This document shows positions 46,075 through 56,335 of a DNA stretch of 64,000 bases, one piece after another; position 1 is the first letter of the stretch; every line of letters begins with the position of its first letter. Origin of the DNA: Acidovorax sp. sif1233 (GTDB lineage: Bacteria; Pseudomonadota; Gammaproteobacteria; Burkholderiales; Burkholderiaceae_C). The stretch is taken from the NCBI RefSeq assembly GCF_019218755.1, contig NZ_JAHUWZ010000002.1, positions 806,001 through 870,000 on the forward strand, given 5' to 3'. The translations under genes were made by a program, and so were the position numbers. The notes below the pieces were generated by a model. The model was not told the origin of the DNA, made no database searches, and saw only the letters and a program-made list of their open reading frames with translations.

Positions 46075-46617
46075 ATGGACGTTGATTACCGGCTCGCTTT
46101 CGACATGGCTCCCGTGGGCCTGGTGCTGTCACGCAACCGCACCATGGTCGATTGCAATCGGCAGGTCTGCGAGATGTTCGGTGCCTCGCGCGAGGTGCTG
46201 ATCGGCCAGTCCTTCCAGGTACTTTATCCGAGCGCCGACGAGTATGAGCGCCTGGGCGCCCACATGGAGCCCATCCTGAACGCCAAGGGCCACTACGCCG
46301 ACAACCGCATCATGAAGCGCGCCAACGGCGAGGTCTTCTGGTGCCATGTATCGGGGCGCGCGCTCAATCGCAATGCACCGCATGAATCGGGCATCTGGAG
46401 CTTCGAGGACCTGAGTTCCCAGCGCCCCGTGAAAGCGGAGCTGACAGGCCGCGAACGCGAAGTGGCGGCACGCCTGCTGGAAGGCCTGACCTCCAAGGAG
46501 ATCGGCCGCACGCTGGAGATCAGCCACCGCACGGTGGAGATCTACCGCGCCCGCCTCATGCGCAAGTACAACGCGTCGACCGCAGCCGATCTCGTGCACA
46601 AGCTCCTGGCGGGCTGA
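46075..46617 (+). CDS. PAS domain - LuxR-type HTH transcriptional regulator
   Basis: A 180-aa one-component regulator. The PAS domain (residues ~5-110) contains the YRLAFDMAPVGLVLSRNR start and the typical WCHVSGRALNR strand. The LuxR/GerE HTH (~residues 118-178) contains LTGREREVAARLLEGLTSKE and ISHRTVEIYRARLMRKY. It is divergently transcribed from the CoA-transferase genes and probably controls them, sensing a small ligand via PAS. There is no receiver or kinase domain. Confidence 0.88.
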   Translation: MDVDYRLAFDMAPVGLVLSRNRTMVDCNRQVCEMFGASREVLIGQSFQVLYPSADEYERLGAHMEPILNAKGHYADNRIMKRANGEVFWCHVSGRALNRNAPHESGIWSFEDLSSQRPVKAELTGREREVAARLLEGLTSKEIGRTLEISHRTVEIYRARLMRKYNASTAADLVHKLLAG

Positions 46618-46621
46618 AGCC

Positions 46622-47011
46622 TTATTTTTTCGGCCCGTCGATCACGTCCGCGGCCGTGCGGAAAGCCTCCACGGCGGTGGGCAGTCCGCAGTAGATGCTG
46701 GCATGCAGCAGCACCTCCTGGATCTCGGCCGCCGTGGCGCCGTTGTTGAGTGCACCGCGCACATGGCCCTTGAGCTCGTGCTGCTTGCCCAGCGCGGTGA
46801 GGAACGCCACGGTGATCAGGCTGCGCGTCTTCATGTCCAGCCCCGGGCGCTGCCAGACATCGCCCCAGGCATTGCGGGTAATGAACTCCTGGATCGGCTG
46901 GGTGAACTCCGTGGCATTGCCAAAGGCATTGGCCACGAAGTCCTCGCCCATGACCTGCTTGCGCGTGGCCAGGCCTTTGTCGAAATCCTTGGAGGATGGG
47001 GGTTGCGTCAT
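46622..47011 (-). CDS. Carboxymuconolactone decarboxylase family protein (PcaC-like)
   Basis: A 129-aa protein close to 4-carboxymuconolactone decarboxylase. Features: FQELITRxAWG-like QEFITRNAWGDVWQRPGLD, KTRSLITVAFLTALG and GHVRGALNNGATAAEIQEVL with the conserved His. I start at MTQPPSSKDF (47011), because upstream residues show no family match. In the beta-ketoadipate pathway PcaC acts before the CoA-transferase, and the adjacent scoAB-type genes are consistent with this. It converges on the PAS-LuxR gene (4 bp apart). Confidence 0.85.
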   Translation of the reverse strand: MTQPPSSKDFDKGLATRKQVMGEDFVANAFGNATEFTQPIQEFITRNAWGDVWQRPGLDMKTRSLITVAFLTALGKQHELKGHVRGALNNGATAAEIQEVLLHASIYCGLPTAVEAFRTAADVIDGPKK

Positions 47012-47131
47012 GCGGGCTCTCCGGTTCGGTTTGGGGCCGCCATGGTAGCCGCCCTGCCCGCCCGAAAAGCACAACGCCACCAGCGCCCTGCCCCAAGGAG
47101 GCCAGGCCGGTGACGTCGTCAGTCCGGGGGC

Positions 47132-49454
<2,323 letters not shown>

Positions 49455-49521
49455 ACCACAAAGGCCGGTAGCTTCACGGGCTTGGATGGGTAGTCGCCAG
49501 CCTGCGCCAGGCACGCTGCAG

Positions 49522-49588
49522 GCGCTATCAATAGCGTAGCTTCCAGCGCTTTGCAGGTAAGCGCTAGAGGCCATTTTTGCTTGGAAAT
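49522..49588 (+). repeat. Dispersed palindromic repeat, copy C
   Basis: GCGCTATCAATAGCGTAGCT, then TCCAGCGCTT, TGCAGGT, AAGCGCTAGAGGCCATTTTTGC: the clearest intergenic copy, with intact AGCGCTT/AAGCGCT arms. It lies between katG and the hydroxyacid dehydrogenase, both on the minus strand. In the frame used by the dnaE2 copy it contains a stop (TAG/TAA). Confidence 0.75.
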
Positions 49589-49617
49589 TGTGCTCACGAG
49601 CATGTCCCCCGCCCTGG

Positions 49618-50562
49618 CTACGCGGCTGGGGCGGCTGCCGCCTCACGGGCCAGCACGGCGAGCAGGTTCTGGGCCGCACCCACGCCCATGTTCACGTAGG
49701 CGTCGCTCGTCACGCCGCCGATGTGCGGGCTGAGGATGAAATTCTTCTCGCCCTGGAACGGGTGGCCGGCCACCATGGGCTCCACCGCAAAACTGTCCAG
49801 GCCCGCCGCCATCACCTGGCCCGAGCGCACGGCCGCCAGCAGCGCGGCTTCGTCGATGAGGCCGCCGCGGGCGGTGTTCACCACGATCACGCCGCGCTTG
49901 CACTGTGCGAGCGTGGCGGCGTTCAGCATGCCGCGGTTCTCGTCGGTCAGCGGGCAGTGCAGGGACACGGCATCGGCCTCGCGCCAGATCGTTTCGAGCG
50001 GAACGCTCTGCACGTAGTCGGGCAGGTTCTTGGCGAACGGGTCGAAACCGATCACGCGCATGCCCAACGCATCGGCCATCTTCGCAAAGCGCAGGCCGAT
50101 GGCGCCCAGGCCCACCAGGCCCACCGTGCGGCCGTAGAGCTCCAGGCTCTTGTGCGTGGCCTTGTCCCAGTGGCCGGCGTGCATGCGCGCATCCAGCTGC
50201 ACCACTGACTTGGCACAGGCCAGCAGCAGCGCCAGCGCCTGCTCGGCCACGGCTGCGGCGTTGGCGCCCACGGCGGCCACTACCTCGATGCCCCGCGCCT
50301 GGGCCGCCACCTTGTCGATGGTGTCGGTGCCGCTGCCGTGTTTGGAGATCACCTTGAGCGAAGGCGCCGCGTCCATCACGGCCGGGCCCACCTTGCCGTA
50401 GCGCACGATGATGGCCACGGGGTCGTGTTGCCTGGCCAGGGCGACCAGGTCGTCTTCGGTCGGCGTCTTGCCGGCGTAGACGATGTCGTAGCCGGTGAGC
50501 AGACCGAGCGCCTGCTGCGCCAGGTCGGCGCCCGTGACGATGATGGTGGGGTTGGTGCTCAC
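49618..50562 (-). CDS. D-isomer-specific 2-hydroxyacid dehydrogenase
   Basis: A 314-aa NAD-dependent dehydrogenase of the SerA/D-hydroxyacid family. It has a Rossmann fold GRTVGLVGLGAIGLRFAK, catalytic Arg in NTARGGLIDE, Glu in the later EP region (SFAVEP), and His in SPHIGGVT. I start at GTG 50562 (STNPTIIVTGAD), which overlaps the upstream stop by GTGA and so is coupled to the RraA-like gene. There is no ACT regulatory domain, so it is not a full SerA. Substrate inferred as a hydroxyacid from context. Confidence 0.87.
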   Translation of the reverse strand: MSTNPTIIVTGADLAQQALGLLTGYDIVYAGKTPTEDDLVALARQHDPVAIIVRYGKVGPAVMDAAPSLKVISKHGSGTDTIDKVAAQARGIEVVAAVGANAAAVAEQALALLLACAKSVVQLDARMHAGHWDKATHKSLELYGRTVGLVGLGAIGLRFAKMADALGMRVIGFDPFAKNLPDYVQSVPLETIWREADAVSLHCPLTDENRGMLNAATLAQCKRGVIVVNTARGGLIDEAALLAAVRSGQVMAAGLDSFAVEPMVAGHPFQGEKNFILSPHIGGVTSDAYVNMGVGAAQNLLAVLAREAAAAPAA

Positions 50563-51245
50563 AGCGATTCCCCTTCCTGGAGGACACCCGCCGCACGCAG
50601 CGCGGCGGGCAGCCACTTCGAGGCCGTGTCGCCGCGGGCGATGGCGTCGATGCGGGCGGCCTCGTCGGCGACCTTCTTGTCGGCCAGGGCCATCATGCCG
50701 GGGGCCTTGGCGCGCTCGATCACGACCACGCCGTCGGCATCGCCCACCACCAGGTCGCCGGGGTTCACCGTGGCGCCGCCGGCAGAGATGGGGTGGTTGA
50801 TGCGGCCGGGCACGTACTTGGTGGGCCCGGCGGGATTGAAGCCCGCGCTGAACACGGGGAAGTCCAGTTCCAGGATCTCGAGCTTGTCGCGGATGGCCGC
50901 GTCCACGATCACGCCGGCCAGGCCGCGCTTCTTGCAGGCGCTGAGCATCAGCGTGCCCATGAGGGCGGCGGTCAGGTCGCCCTTGCCGTCTATCACCAGC
51001 ACGTCGCCCGGCTGGGCCAGCGCGATGGCGGCGTGGATCATGAGGTTGTCGCCGGGGCGCACTTCCACGGTGAAGGCCGGGCCGGCCACCTGCATGCCCT
51101 GGTGCACCGGGGCCACGCGGCCATGCATCGTGCCGCGGCGGCCCGCCACGTCGGCCAGGATGGCGGCCTGGAAGGTCGCGGCTTTGTGCACGACCTCGGC
51201 GCTCACGCGGTCGATGTCACGGATGATGTCGGGGGGTTGGCTCAT
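50559..51245 (-). CDS. RraA-like aldolase family protein
   Basis: A 228-aa protein of the RraA/4-hydroxy-4-methyl-2-oxoglutarate (or 4-carboxy-4-hydroxy-2-oxoadipate) aldolase family. The metal-site motif appears as GVIVDAAIRDK with the conserved Asp-x-x-x-Arg-Asp, and the substrate loop is near GDVLVIDGKGDLTAA. I start at MSQPPDIIRDI (51245). It is coupled to the downstream dehydrogenase. The RNase E regulator role of E. coli RraA is unlikely; aldolase or decarboxylase activity on an oxo-diacid fits the catabolic context. Confidence 0.85.
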   Translation of the reverse strand: MSQPPDIIRDIDRVSAEVVHKAATFQAAILADVAGRRGTMHGRVAPVHQGMQVAGPAFTVEVRPGDNLMIHAAIALAQPGDVLVIDGKGDLTAALMGTLMLSACKKRGLAGVIVDAAIRDKLEILELDFPVFSAGFNPAGPTKYVPGRINHPISAGGATVNPGDLVVGDADGVVVIERAKAPGMMALADKKVADEAARIDAIARGDTASKWLPAALRAAGVLQEGESL

Positions 51246-51520
51246 GGTGAATTCCTTGTAGAGAGCACGGAAAACGGTGGGGCCTGCGCGGCTGCGGCGG
51301 TGGCACGGCGTCAGCTGCGCAATGCCCATGCCGCAGCGCGACCGCGGACGTGGAGCGGCTGCAGGCAATGCGGTTGGAAAAAGATGGACGGGCGACGTGT
51401 GGGGCCCGGGCGTGGGGCGCGCTTGGCATTTCAACGGATCGCTGGGCGGGGAGCCGCAGGCAGTGCGGTACACGGCAAGGCTCCCCAAGGAGACGGGCCT
51501 GTTGAAGGCAATGCCCTAAA

Positions 51521-52528
51521 TCAGTCCAGGCTGGCGCCCGAGTCCTTGACGATCTTGCCCCAGCGCGGCACTTCGGTGCGCAGCAGCTGGCCGAACTGAT
51601 CGGCCGGGCCGCCCAGCACGTCGCCACCTTCGGAGCGCAGCTTGTCGGCCACTTCGGCGTGCTGCAGCGCCTGGTTGATCGCCTTGTTCAGCTGCGCCAC
51701 GATGGGTGCGGGCGTGCCGGCGGGCGCCAGGATGCCGAACCAGGTCACGGCCTCGAAGCCCTTGTAGCCGGACTCGGCCAGCGTGGGCACATCCGGCAAT
51801 TGCGACGAGCGCTTGGCCGACGTGATGGCCAGCACCTTGAGCTTGCCGTTGCGCACCTGGCCCAGCAGCGTGGGCACGGAGGACATGTACAGGTCGATCT
51901 GCCCGCCCACCAGGTCGGTCATGGCCTGGGCCGCGCCCTTGTAGGGGATGTGGCGCAGCTTGATGCCCGCCGCGTTCTCGGCCAGCTCGCCGGCCAGGTG
52001 GGCCACCGTGCCGTTGCCCGAGTAGCCCAGCGTGAGCGCGTCGGGCTTGCCCTTGGACGCAGCCACCACGTCGGCAAAGGTCTTGTAGGGCGAATTGGCC
52101 GGCGCGGCGATCACGATGGGCGACGACGACACCAGTGCCACGGGCACCAGGTCCTTGATGGGGTCGTAGGGCAGCTTGGGGTACAGCGTGGGGTTGATGG
52201 CCAGGTTGCTGGTCTGGCCCATGACCAGCGTGTAGCCGTCGGGGGCCGACTTGGCCACGGCGTCCACGCCCAGGTTGCCGCCCGCGCCGGGGCGGTTGTC
52301 CACGATCACGTTCCACTTGTTCTGGTCCGTGAGCTTTTGCGCCACGGTGCGCGCGATCATGTCGGTGCCGCCGCCGGGCGGGAACGGCACGATCAGGCGG
52401 ATGGGCTTGTTCGGGTAGGTGGCCTGCGCCAGGGCTGCGCCTGCGGGTGCGGCCAGGGCGGCAAGGCCCAGCGCCGCATGGCACAGGTGCGCGCCGACGG
52501 CACGCGAAAGCGATGAAAAAGCTGGCAT
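51521..52528 (-). CDS. Bug-family (TTT) tripartite tricarboxylate transporter substrate-binding protein
   Basis: A 335-aa periplasmic solute receptor with a Sec signal peptide ending about ALAQA (residue ~35). Bug hallmarks: YPNKPIRLIVPFPPGGGTDMIAR, then VIVDNRPGAGGNLGVDAVAKS and DGYTLVMG. There are no TctA/TctB membrane genes next to it, as is typical for orphan Bug proteins in Comamonadaceae. It is divergent from an IclR regulator and upstream of the RraA-like/dehydrogenase pair, so it probably captures their substrate (a dicarboxylate-type organic acid). Confidence 0.92.
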   Translation of the reverse strand: MPAFSSLSRAVGAHLCHAALGLAALAAPAGAALAQATYPNKPIRLIVPFPPGGGTDMIARTVAQKLTDQNKWNVIVDNRPGAGGNLGVDAVAKSAPDGYTLVMGQTSNLAINPTLYPKLPYDPIKDLVPVALVSSSPIVIAAPANSPYKTFADVVAASKGKPDALTLGYSGNGTVAHLAGELAENAAGIKLRHIPYKGAAQAMTDLVGGQIDLYMSSVPTLLGQVRNGKLKVLAITSAKRSSQLPDVPTLAESGYKGFEAVTWFGILAPAGTPAPIVAQLNKAINQALQHAEVADKLRSEGGDVLGGPADQFGQLLRTEVPRWGKIVKDSGASLD

Positions 52529-52613
52529 GGATTTGTCTCCGTTTATGGTGGTGCTTCACGCCGGTCCGCAGAACCTGCAAGGGCCCGGCGCCGTGGCCGC
52601 GACTTTACGCAGA

Positions 52614-52652
52614 CGTTTCAACCCATACAATGCAGTTGCATACAGTGAAACG
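52614..52652. promoter_or_regulatory. Nested palindromes in the Bug/IclR divergent region, candidate IclR operator
   Basis: CGTTTCA (52614-52620) and TGAAACG (52646-52652) flank the shorter palindrome ATGCAGTTGCAT (52630-52641). IclR regulators bind palindromes of this size in divergent promoters; assignment is by position. Confidence 0.5.
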
Positions 52653-52661
52653 AATGGCACC

Positions 52662-53477
52662 ATGAGCAACAGCCCCCGCCAGCCCGCACACCCTCCGCTG
52701 CCCCGCGCGCCCCAGCCTGCCGCACCGGCCTCCGCAGGCGAGGCCGAGCCCTCCGGGGGCGTCATCGCCGTCACCCGGGCCCTGCAGGTGCTGGAGGCCT
52801 TTGCCCTGGGCGAGTCCAGCCTGCCGCTGGCCGAGCTGAGCCGCCGCTGCGGCCTGCACAAGACCACGGTGCTGCGCCTGGCGCGCACGCTGGCACAGTC
52901 CGGCTTCATGGTGCAGCGCGAGGACGGCGACTGGCGCCTGGGCCCGGCCGCGGGCTGGCTGGGCGCGCGCTACCAGGCGGGCTTTGACGTGCAGAACGTG
53001 CTGGAGCCCGCGCTGCGCGAGCTGACCCACGCCACGGGCGAAAGCGCGGCCTTCTACGTGCGCGAGGGGAACGTGCGGACCTGCCTGGTGCGCGTGGAGG
53101 GCCCCCAGGCGCTGCGCCACCACGCCCGCATGGGCGAAGGCCTGCCGCTCGACAAGGGCTCGCCGGGCCGCGTGATCCTGGCGTTCTCGGGCGAGCCAGG
53201 CAAGGCCTATGAAGACATCCGCAGGAAGGGCTACCACTGGTCCATCGGCGAACGCGAGCAAGGCGTGGCCACGGTGTCGGCGCCGGTGTTCGGCATGCAC
53301 TGGCGCCTGATGGGCTCGGTGTGCATCTCCGGCCCCGCATCGCGCCTGCCGGCCGAAAAGCTCGAAGCCCTGGCCCAGACGGTGATCGGCGCCGCGACGC
53401 AGCTGTCGTATGCGCTGGCGGGCAACACGGCAGCGCCCGCGCAAAGCCCCGTGCGCGCCACGCAGTGGCATCCCTGA
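52662..53477 (+). CDS. IclR-family transcriptional regulator
   Basis: A 271-aa regulator. After a Pro/Ala-rich N-terminus (~35 residues) it has the IclR HTH (VTRALQVLEAFALGESSLPL then HKTTVLRLARTLAQSGF). The IclR effector domain follows, with SGFMVQREDGDWRLGPAAGWL and the ligand loop VSAPVFG. It is divergently transcribed from the Bug protein and probably controls the Bug/RraA/dehydrogenase genes. The effector is unknown. Confidence 0.92.
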   Translation: MSNSPRQPAHPPLPRAPQPAAPASAGEAEPSGGVIAVTRALQVLEAFALGESSLPLAELSRRCGLHKTTVLRLARTLAQSGFMVQREDGDWRLGPAAGWLGARYQAGFDVQNVLEPALRELTHATGESAAFYVREGNVRTCLVRVEGPQALRHHARMGEGLPLDKGSPGRVILAFSGEPGKAYEDIRRKGYHWSIGEREQGVATVSAPVFGMHWRLMGSVCISGPASRLPAEKLEALAQTVIGAATQLSYALAGNTAAPAQSPVRATQWHP

Positions 53478-53529
53478 ATCCCGGATACTGATGCCTGCCA
53501 CCTACTGAAAAATCGACAAGGAGACCCCT

Positions 53530-54111
53530 GTGACCCGCTACCCTGTGCCCTCGCTCGACAGCCTGCCCGAAGACATCCGCGTCCGCATCCTCGAAGTGCA
53601 GGAGAAGGCTGGCTTCATCCCCAACGTGTTCCTGGCGTTTGCCCGGCGCCCGGCCGAGTGGCGCGCGTTTTTTGCGTACCACGATGCGCTCATGCTCAAG
53701 GAAGAAGGCAGCCTCACCAAGGGCGAGCGCGAGATGATCGTCACCACCACCAGCGCCGCCAACCAGTGCCTGTACTGCGTGGTGGCGCATGGCGCCATCC
53801 TGCGCATCTACGAAAAGAAGCCTTTCCTGGCCGACCAGGTGGCGGTCAACCACCGCAAGGCCGACATCACGCCGCGCCAGCGCGCCATGCTCGACTTCGC
53901 GATGAAGGTCTGCGAACGCTCGCACGAGATCGAGGATGCCGACTTCGCCGCGCTGCACGCCCACGGCTTCGACGACGAGGACATCTGGGACATCGCGGCC
54001 ATCACCGCGTTCTTCGGCCTGTCCAACCGCATGGCCAGCTTCGCGGGCATGCTGCCCAATCCCGAGTTCTACCTGATGGGCCGCGTGCCCAAGGCCAAGC
54101 CGGCCGCCTGA
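53530..54111 (+). CDS. Peroxidase-related enzyme (AhpD-like, CxxC)
   Basis: A 193-aa protein of the carboxymuconolactone-decarboxylase/AhpD superfamily. The redox motif is NQCLYCVVAHGAI (Cys-x-x-Cys with the following His), as in alkylhydroperoxidase AhpD. The GTG start at 53530 is preceded by AAGGAGA. It follows the IclR gene by 52 bp on the same strand and may be a separate unit. Likely a small thiol peroxidase; partner reductants are not in the window. Confidence 0.86.
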   Translation: MTRYPVPSLDSLPEDIRVRILEVQEKAGFIPNVFLAFARRPAEWRAFFAYHDALMLKEEGSLTKGEREMIVTTTSAANQCLYCVVAHGAILRIYEKKPFLADQVAVNHRKADITPRQRAMLDFAMKVCERSHEIEDADFAALHAHGFDDEDIWDIAAITAFFGLSNRMASFAGMLPNPEFYLMGRVPKAKPAA

Positions 54112-54115
54112 CGCC

Positions 54116-54826
54116 ATGCGCGCCGCGCCCGGGGTCTTGCTGCTGGCGCTCGCCTTCACGGCGGGTGCGGCGCGGTGCGCCGGGTTCGGGCCTCCCGCCG
54201 GAACGCTGACCGTGCACCCACTGCCCTTGGCCGTGCCCCCCGGCGCGCTGTCGCCGCTGCTGTCGTCCACGCTCTACCGCAGCGGGGACGCGGCACCGGC
54301 CTACTACCTGGGCGCGGGCGTGGGCATACCACGGCTGCAGATCGCGGACTCCCCCGGCGCCACGGCATGGAAGGTGGTGCCTGATACGGACTGCGCCCAC
54401 CTGGAACCGGTGCCCGTCGCAGCGCTGCGGGCACCGGCCGTGCAGCCCGTCATGGTGCGGCAGAACCCGCTGCCCATGGACTGCGCGGCCGCATTCGAGG
54501 GCAGTTGCACCAGCCGCGACGGCCAGCTGCGCATCGCCACCACGTTCCAGGGCACGCACCGCAAGGCCCGCGTGGGCGGCGGCTTCTTCGGCACCGAAGG
54601 CCGCATCGACAGCACTTTCTATACGGGCGTGCGCACCCTGGCCATCGAACACCGGCCAACGGGCCGGATGCTGCGCATGCAGGAAAGCCTGTCCGACACC
54701 AATGGCTACAGCGCGCCACAGACCGCGGTCCGCTACCTGCCCGAGTTGCGGCGGGTGCTGCTGCTGGGCGCAGCGCAGGAGCGCGGCGTGCCGCTGGCCC
54801 ACTGCATCGCGCTGCCGGCCGATTGA
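54116..54826 (+). CDS. Hypothetical exported protein
   Basis: A 236-aa protein I do not recognise. It has a signal-like N-terminus (PGVLLLALAFTAGAARC, hydrophobic ~residues 5-18), then a mature region with five or so cysteines (around residues 21, 93, 122-131 and 227) that could form disulfides. No lipobox, repeat or catalytic motif is seen. It starts 4 bp after the AhpD-like stop on the same strand, so it is probably co-transcribed. Confidence 0.7.
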   Translation: MRAAPGVLLLALAFTAGAARCAGFGPPAGTLTVHPLPLAVPPGALSPLLSSTLYRSGDAAPAYYLGAGVGIPRLQIADSPGATAWKVVPDTDCAHLEPVPVAALRAPAVQPVMVRQNPLPMDCAAAFEGSCTSRDGQLRIATTFQGTHRKARVGGGFFGTEGRIDSTFYTGVRTLAIEHRPTGRMLRMQESLSDTNGYSAPQTAVRYLPELRRVLLLGAAQERGVPLAHCIALPAD

Positions 54827-54850
54827 GCCCGCGGGCCGTCCGCCACCGCC

Positions 54851-55270
54851 TCAGCTGACCAGCGCCCGCATCCAGTCAGGCAGTTCCGTGGCCTTCTGCT
54901 GCGGAAAATCCACCCAGATCGTCGTGGCGCCGCCCGCGGCGCAGACCACGCCCGGCTGGTCCGCCCGCTCCATCGTGCCCCAGGTCTCGAACGTGGTGCG
55001 GCCCGGATCGCTCACATAGAGCTTGAGCAGCACGTCGGCCGGGTATTCGAGCTGGCGGTAGAAGTTGCAGAAGGCGTTGACGATCACCGGGCCCTGCCCG
55101 CGCGGGTCGGGGTTGCAGCCCACGGACACCATCCAGTCGATGCGCGCCGTTTCCAGGTAGCGGAAATACACGGTGTTGTTCACATGGCCCATGGCGTCCA
55201 TGTCGCCCCAGCGCACGGGAAAGCGCATTTCATGGACGAGTTTCTTGACCTCAGGGATTTCGATCTTCAT
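54851..55270 (-). CDS. Acyl-CoA thioesterase (4HBT hotdog family)
   Basis: A 139-aa single-hotdog thioesterase. The family motif MGHVNNTVYFRYLETAR is near residue 27, with the Asp/Asn region RWGDMDAMGHVNN holding the catalytic Asp. I start at MKIEIPEVKK (55270); an ATG nine codons upstream is possible. It hydrolyses acyl-CoA in the cytosol, substrate unspecified. It lies 143 bp downstream of the SDR gene on the same strand. Confidence 0.88.
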   Translation of the reverse strand: MKIEIPEVKKLVHEMRFPVRWGDMDAMGHVNNTVYFRYLETARIDWMVSVGCNPDPRGQGPVIVNAFCNFYRQLEYPADVLLKLYVSDPGRTTFETWGTMERADQPGVVCAAGGATTIWVDFPQQKATELPDWMRALVS

Positions 55271-55412
55271 CGTTGACTCAGTTGTTTGCACGATCACGGC
55301 CTACGCAGCTGGCGCGCCCCACCCAACACCCGTGCCACCGTGGAACTGGCCCTGCCAGACCGCAGGGTGGCGTCTCCCTCAGGGAGAAGGCGCGCAGCGA
55401 CTCAGGGGGAAC

Positions 55413-56195
55413 CTATACCGCAAAACCGTCGTCCGCCGCAATGACCGCGCCGTTGATGAAATGGCTCTGGTCGCTGGCCAGCATCACCAGCAGCGCGTCC
55501 AGGTCTTGCGCGTTTCCCACGCGCTTGCGGGGCAGCATGTCGATGAGCTTCTTGCCCTGCTCGGTGTTCCAGTGGTGGTGGTTGATCTCGGTGTCGATGT
55601 AGCCGGGGCAGATGGCGTTCACGTTGATGCCGAACTTGCCCCACTCCATGGCCATGGCCTTGGTCATCTGCACCACGGCGGCCTTGCTCATGCAGTAGGC
55701 GCCGATCTGCGGCAGCACCTTGAGTCCGGCCATCGAGGCGATGTTGATGATGCGCCCGCCCGTGAAGCTGCCTGGCGCGGCGCCGCGCGAGCGGGCCAGC
55801 ATGCGCTTGCCCACCTCCTGCGCGACGAAGAACGCACCCTTCACGTTGGTGTCGAAGATGAAGTCGTAGTCCTCGGGCGTCACGTCCTGGATGCGCTGCG
55901 TGGTGCTCACGCCCGAGTTGTTCACGAGGATGTCGATGGAGCCCATCTCCGTCTCGGCATGCGCCACGGCGGACTTGATCGAGGCATGGTCCGTCACGTC
56001 GAGTTCGATCACATGGGCATCGCCGCCCTCGCCTTCGATGCGTGCGCGCAGTTCCTTGAGCTTTTCGACCCGGCGGCTGGCCAGCACCACCCCGGCGCCG
56101 GCGCGGGCCAGCGTGCGGGCGAACTGCGCGCCCAGGCCGCTGGAGGCGCCCGTGATGAAGGCCACGCGGCCGGACAAGTCGATGCTGTAAGCCAT
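55413..56195 (-). CDS. Short-chain dehydrogenase/reductase (SDR)
   Basis: A 260-aa NAD(P)-dependent oxidoreductase. It has TGASSGLGAQFARTLA at the cofactor site, NNSGVS, the catalytic Ser-Tyr-Lys in INIASMAG ... YCMSKAAV, and PGYIDTEI after it. Typical of 3-oxoacyl/hydroxyacyl-type classical SDRs. It is divergent from ETF-QO across a TetR-like palindrome, suggesting a fatty-acid or acyl-CoA related role. Exact substrate unknown. Confidence 0.9.
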   Translation of the reverse strand: MAYSIDLSGRVAFITGASSGLGAQFARTLARAGAGVVLASRRVEKLKELRARIEGEGGDAHVIELDVTDHASIKSAVAHAETEMGSIDILVNNSGVSTTQRIQDVTPEDYDFIFDTNVKGAFFVAQEVGKRMLARSRGAAPGSFTGGRIINIASMAGLKVLPQIGAYCMSKAAVVQMTKAMAMEWGKFGINVNAICPGYIDTEINHHHWNTEQGKKLIDMLPRKRVGNAQDLDALLVMLASDQSHFINGAVIAADDGFAV

Positions 56196-56221
56196 TTAGA
56201 GTTTCCCCACTGATCAAAATA

Positions 56222-56233
56222 GAACGGTCGTTC
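56222..56233. promoter_or_regulatory. GAACGGTCGTTC palindrome, candidate TetR-type operator
   Basis: A perfect 5-bp inverted repeat with GT centre (GAACG-GT-CGTTC), flanked by AAAATA and GATT, in the 140-bp divergent gap between the SDR and ETF-QO. TetR regulators of acyl-CoA metabolism in betaproteobacteria bind GAACG-type palindromes, but no tetR is in the window. Confidence 0.5.
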
Positions 56234-56335
56234 GATTGTCTCTATTCCGTGAATACAATCAGTCGCCAGCCAGACAGGGCATTGCACCCTGCTCTGTAGA
56301 AAATAGCCCATTATCAAACGCCCGACGAGAAGCCC

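Noticed and set aside
51246..51520. A gene in the 275-bp gap upstream of the RraA-like gene
   Set aside because: Short frames here have no RBS or recognisable composition; it looks like a plain intergenic region.
55271..55412. CTCCCTCAGGGAGAAGGCGCGCAGCGACTCAGGGG-like segment as a repeat element
   Set aside because: It looks like a common Comamonadaceae intergenic motif, but there is no second copy in this window to support it.
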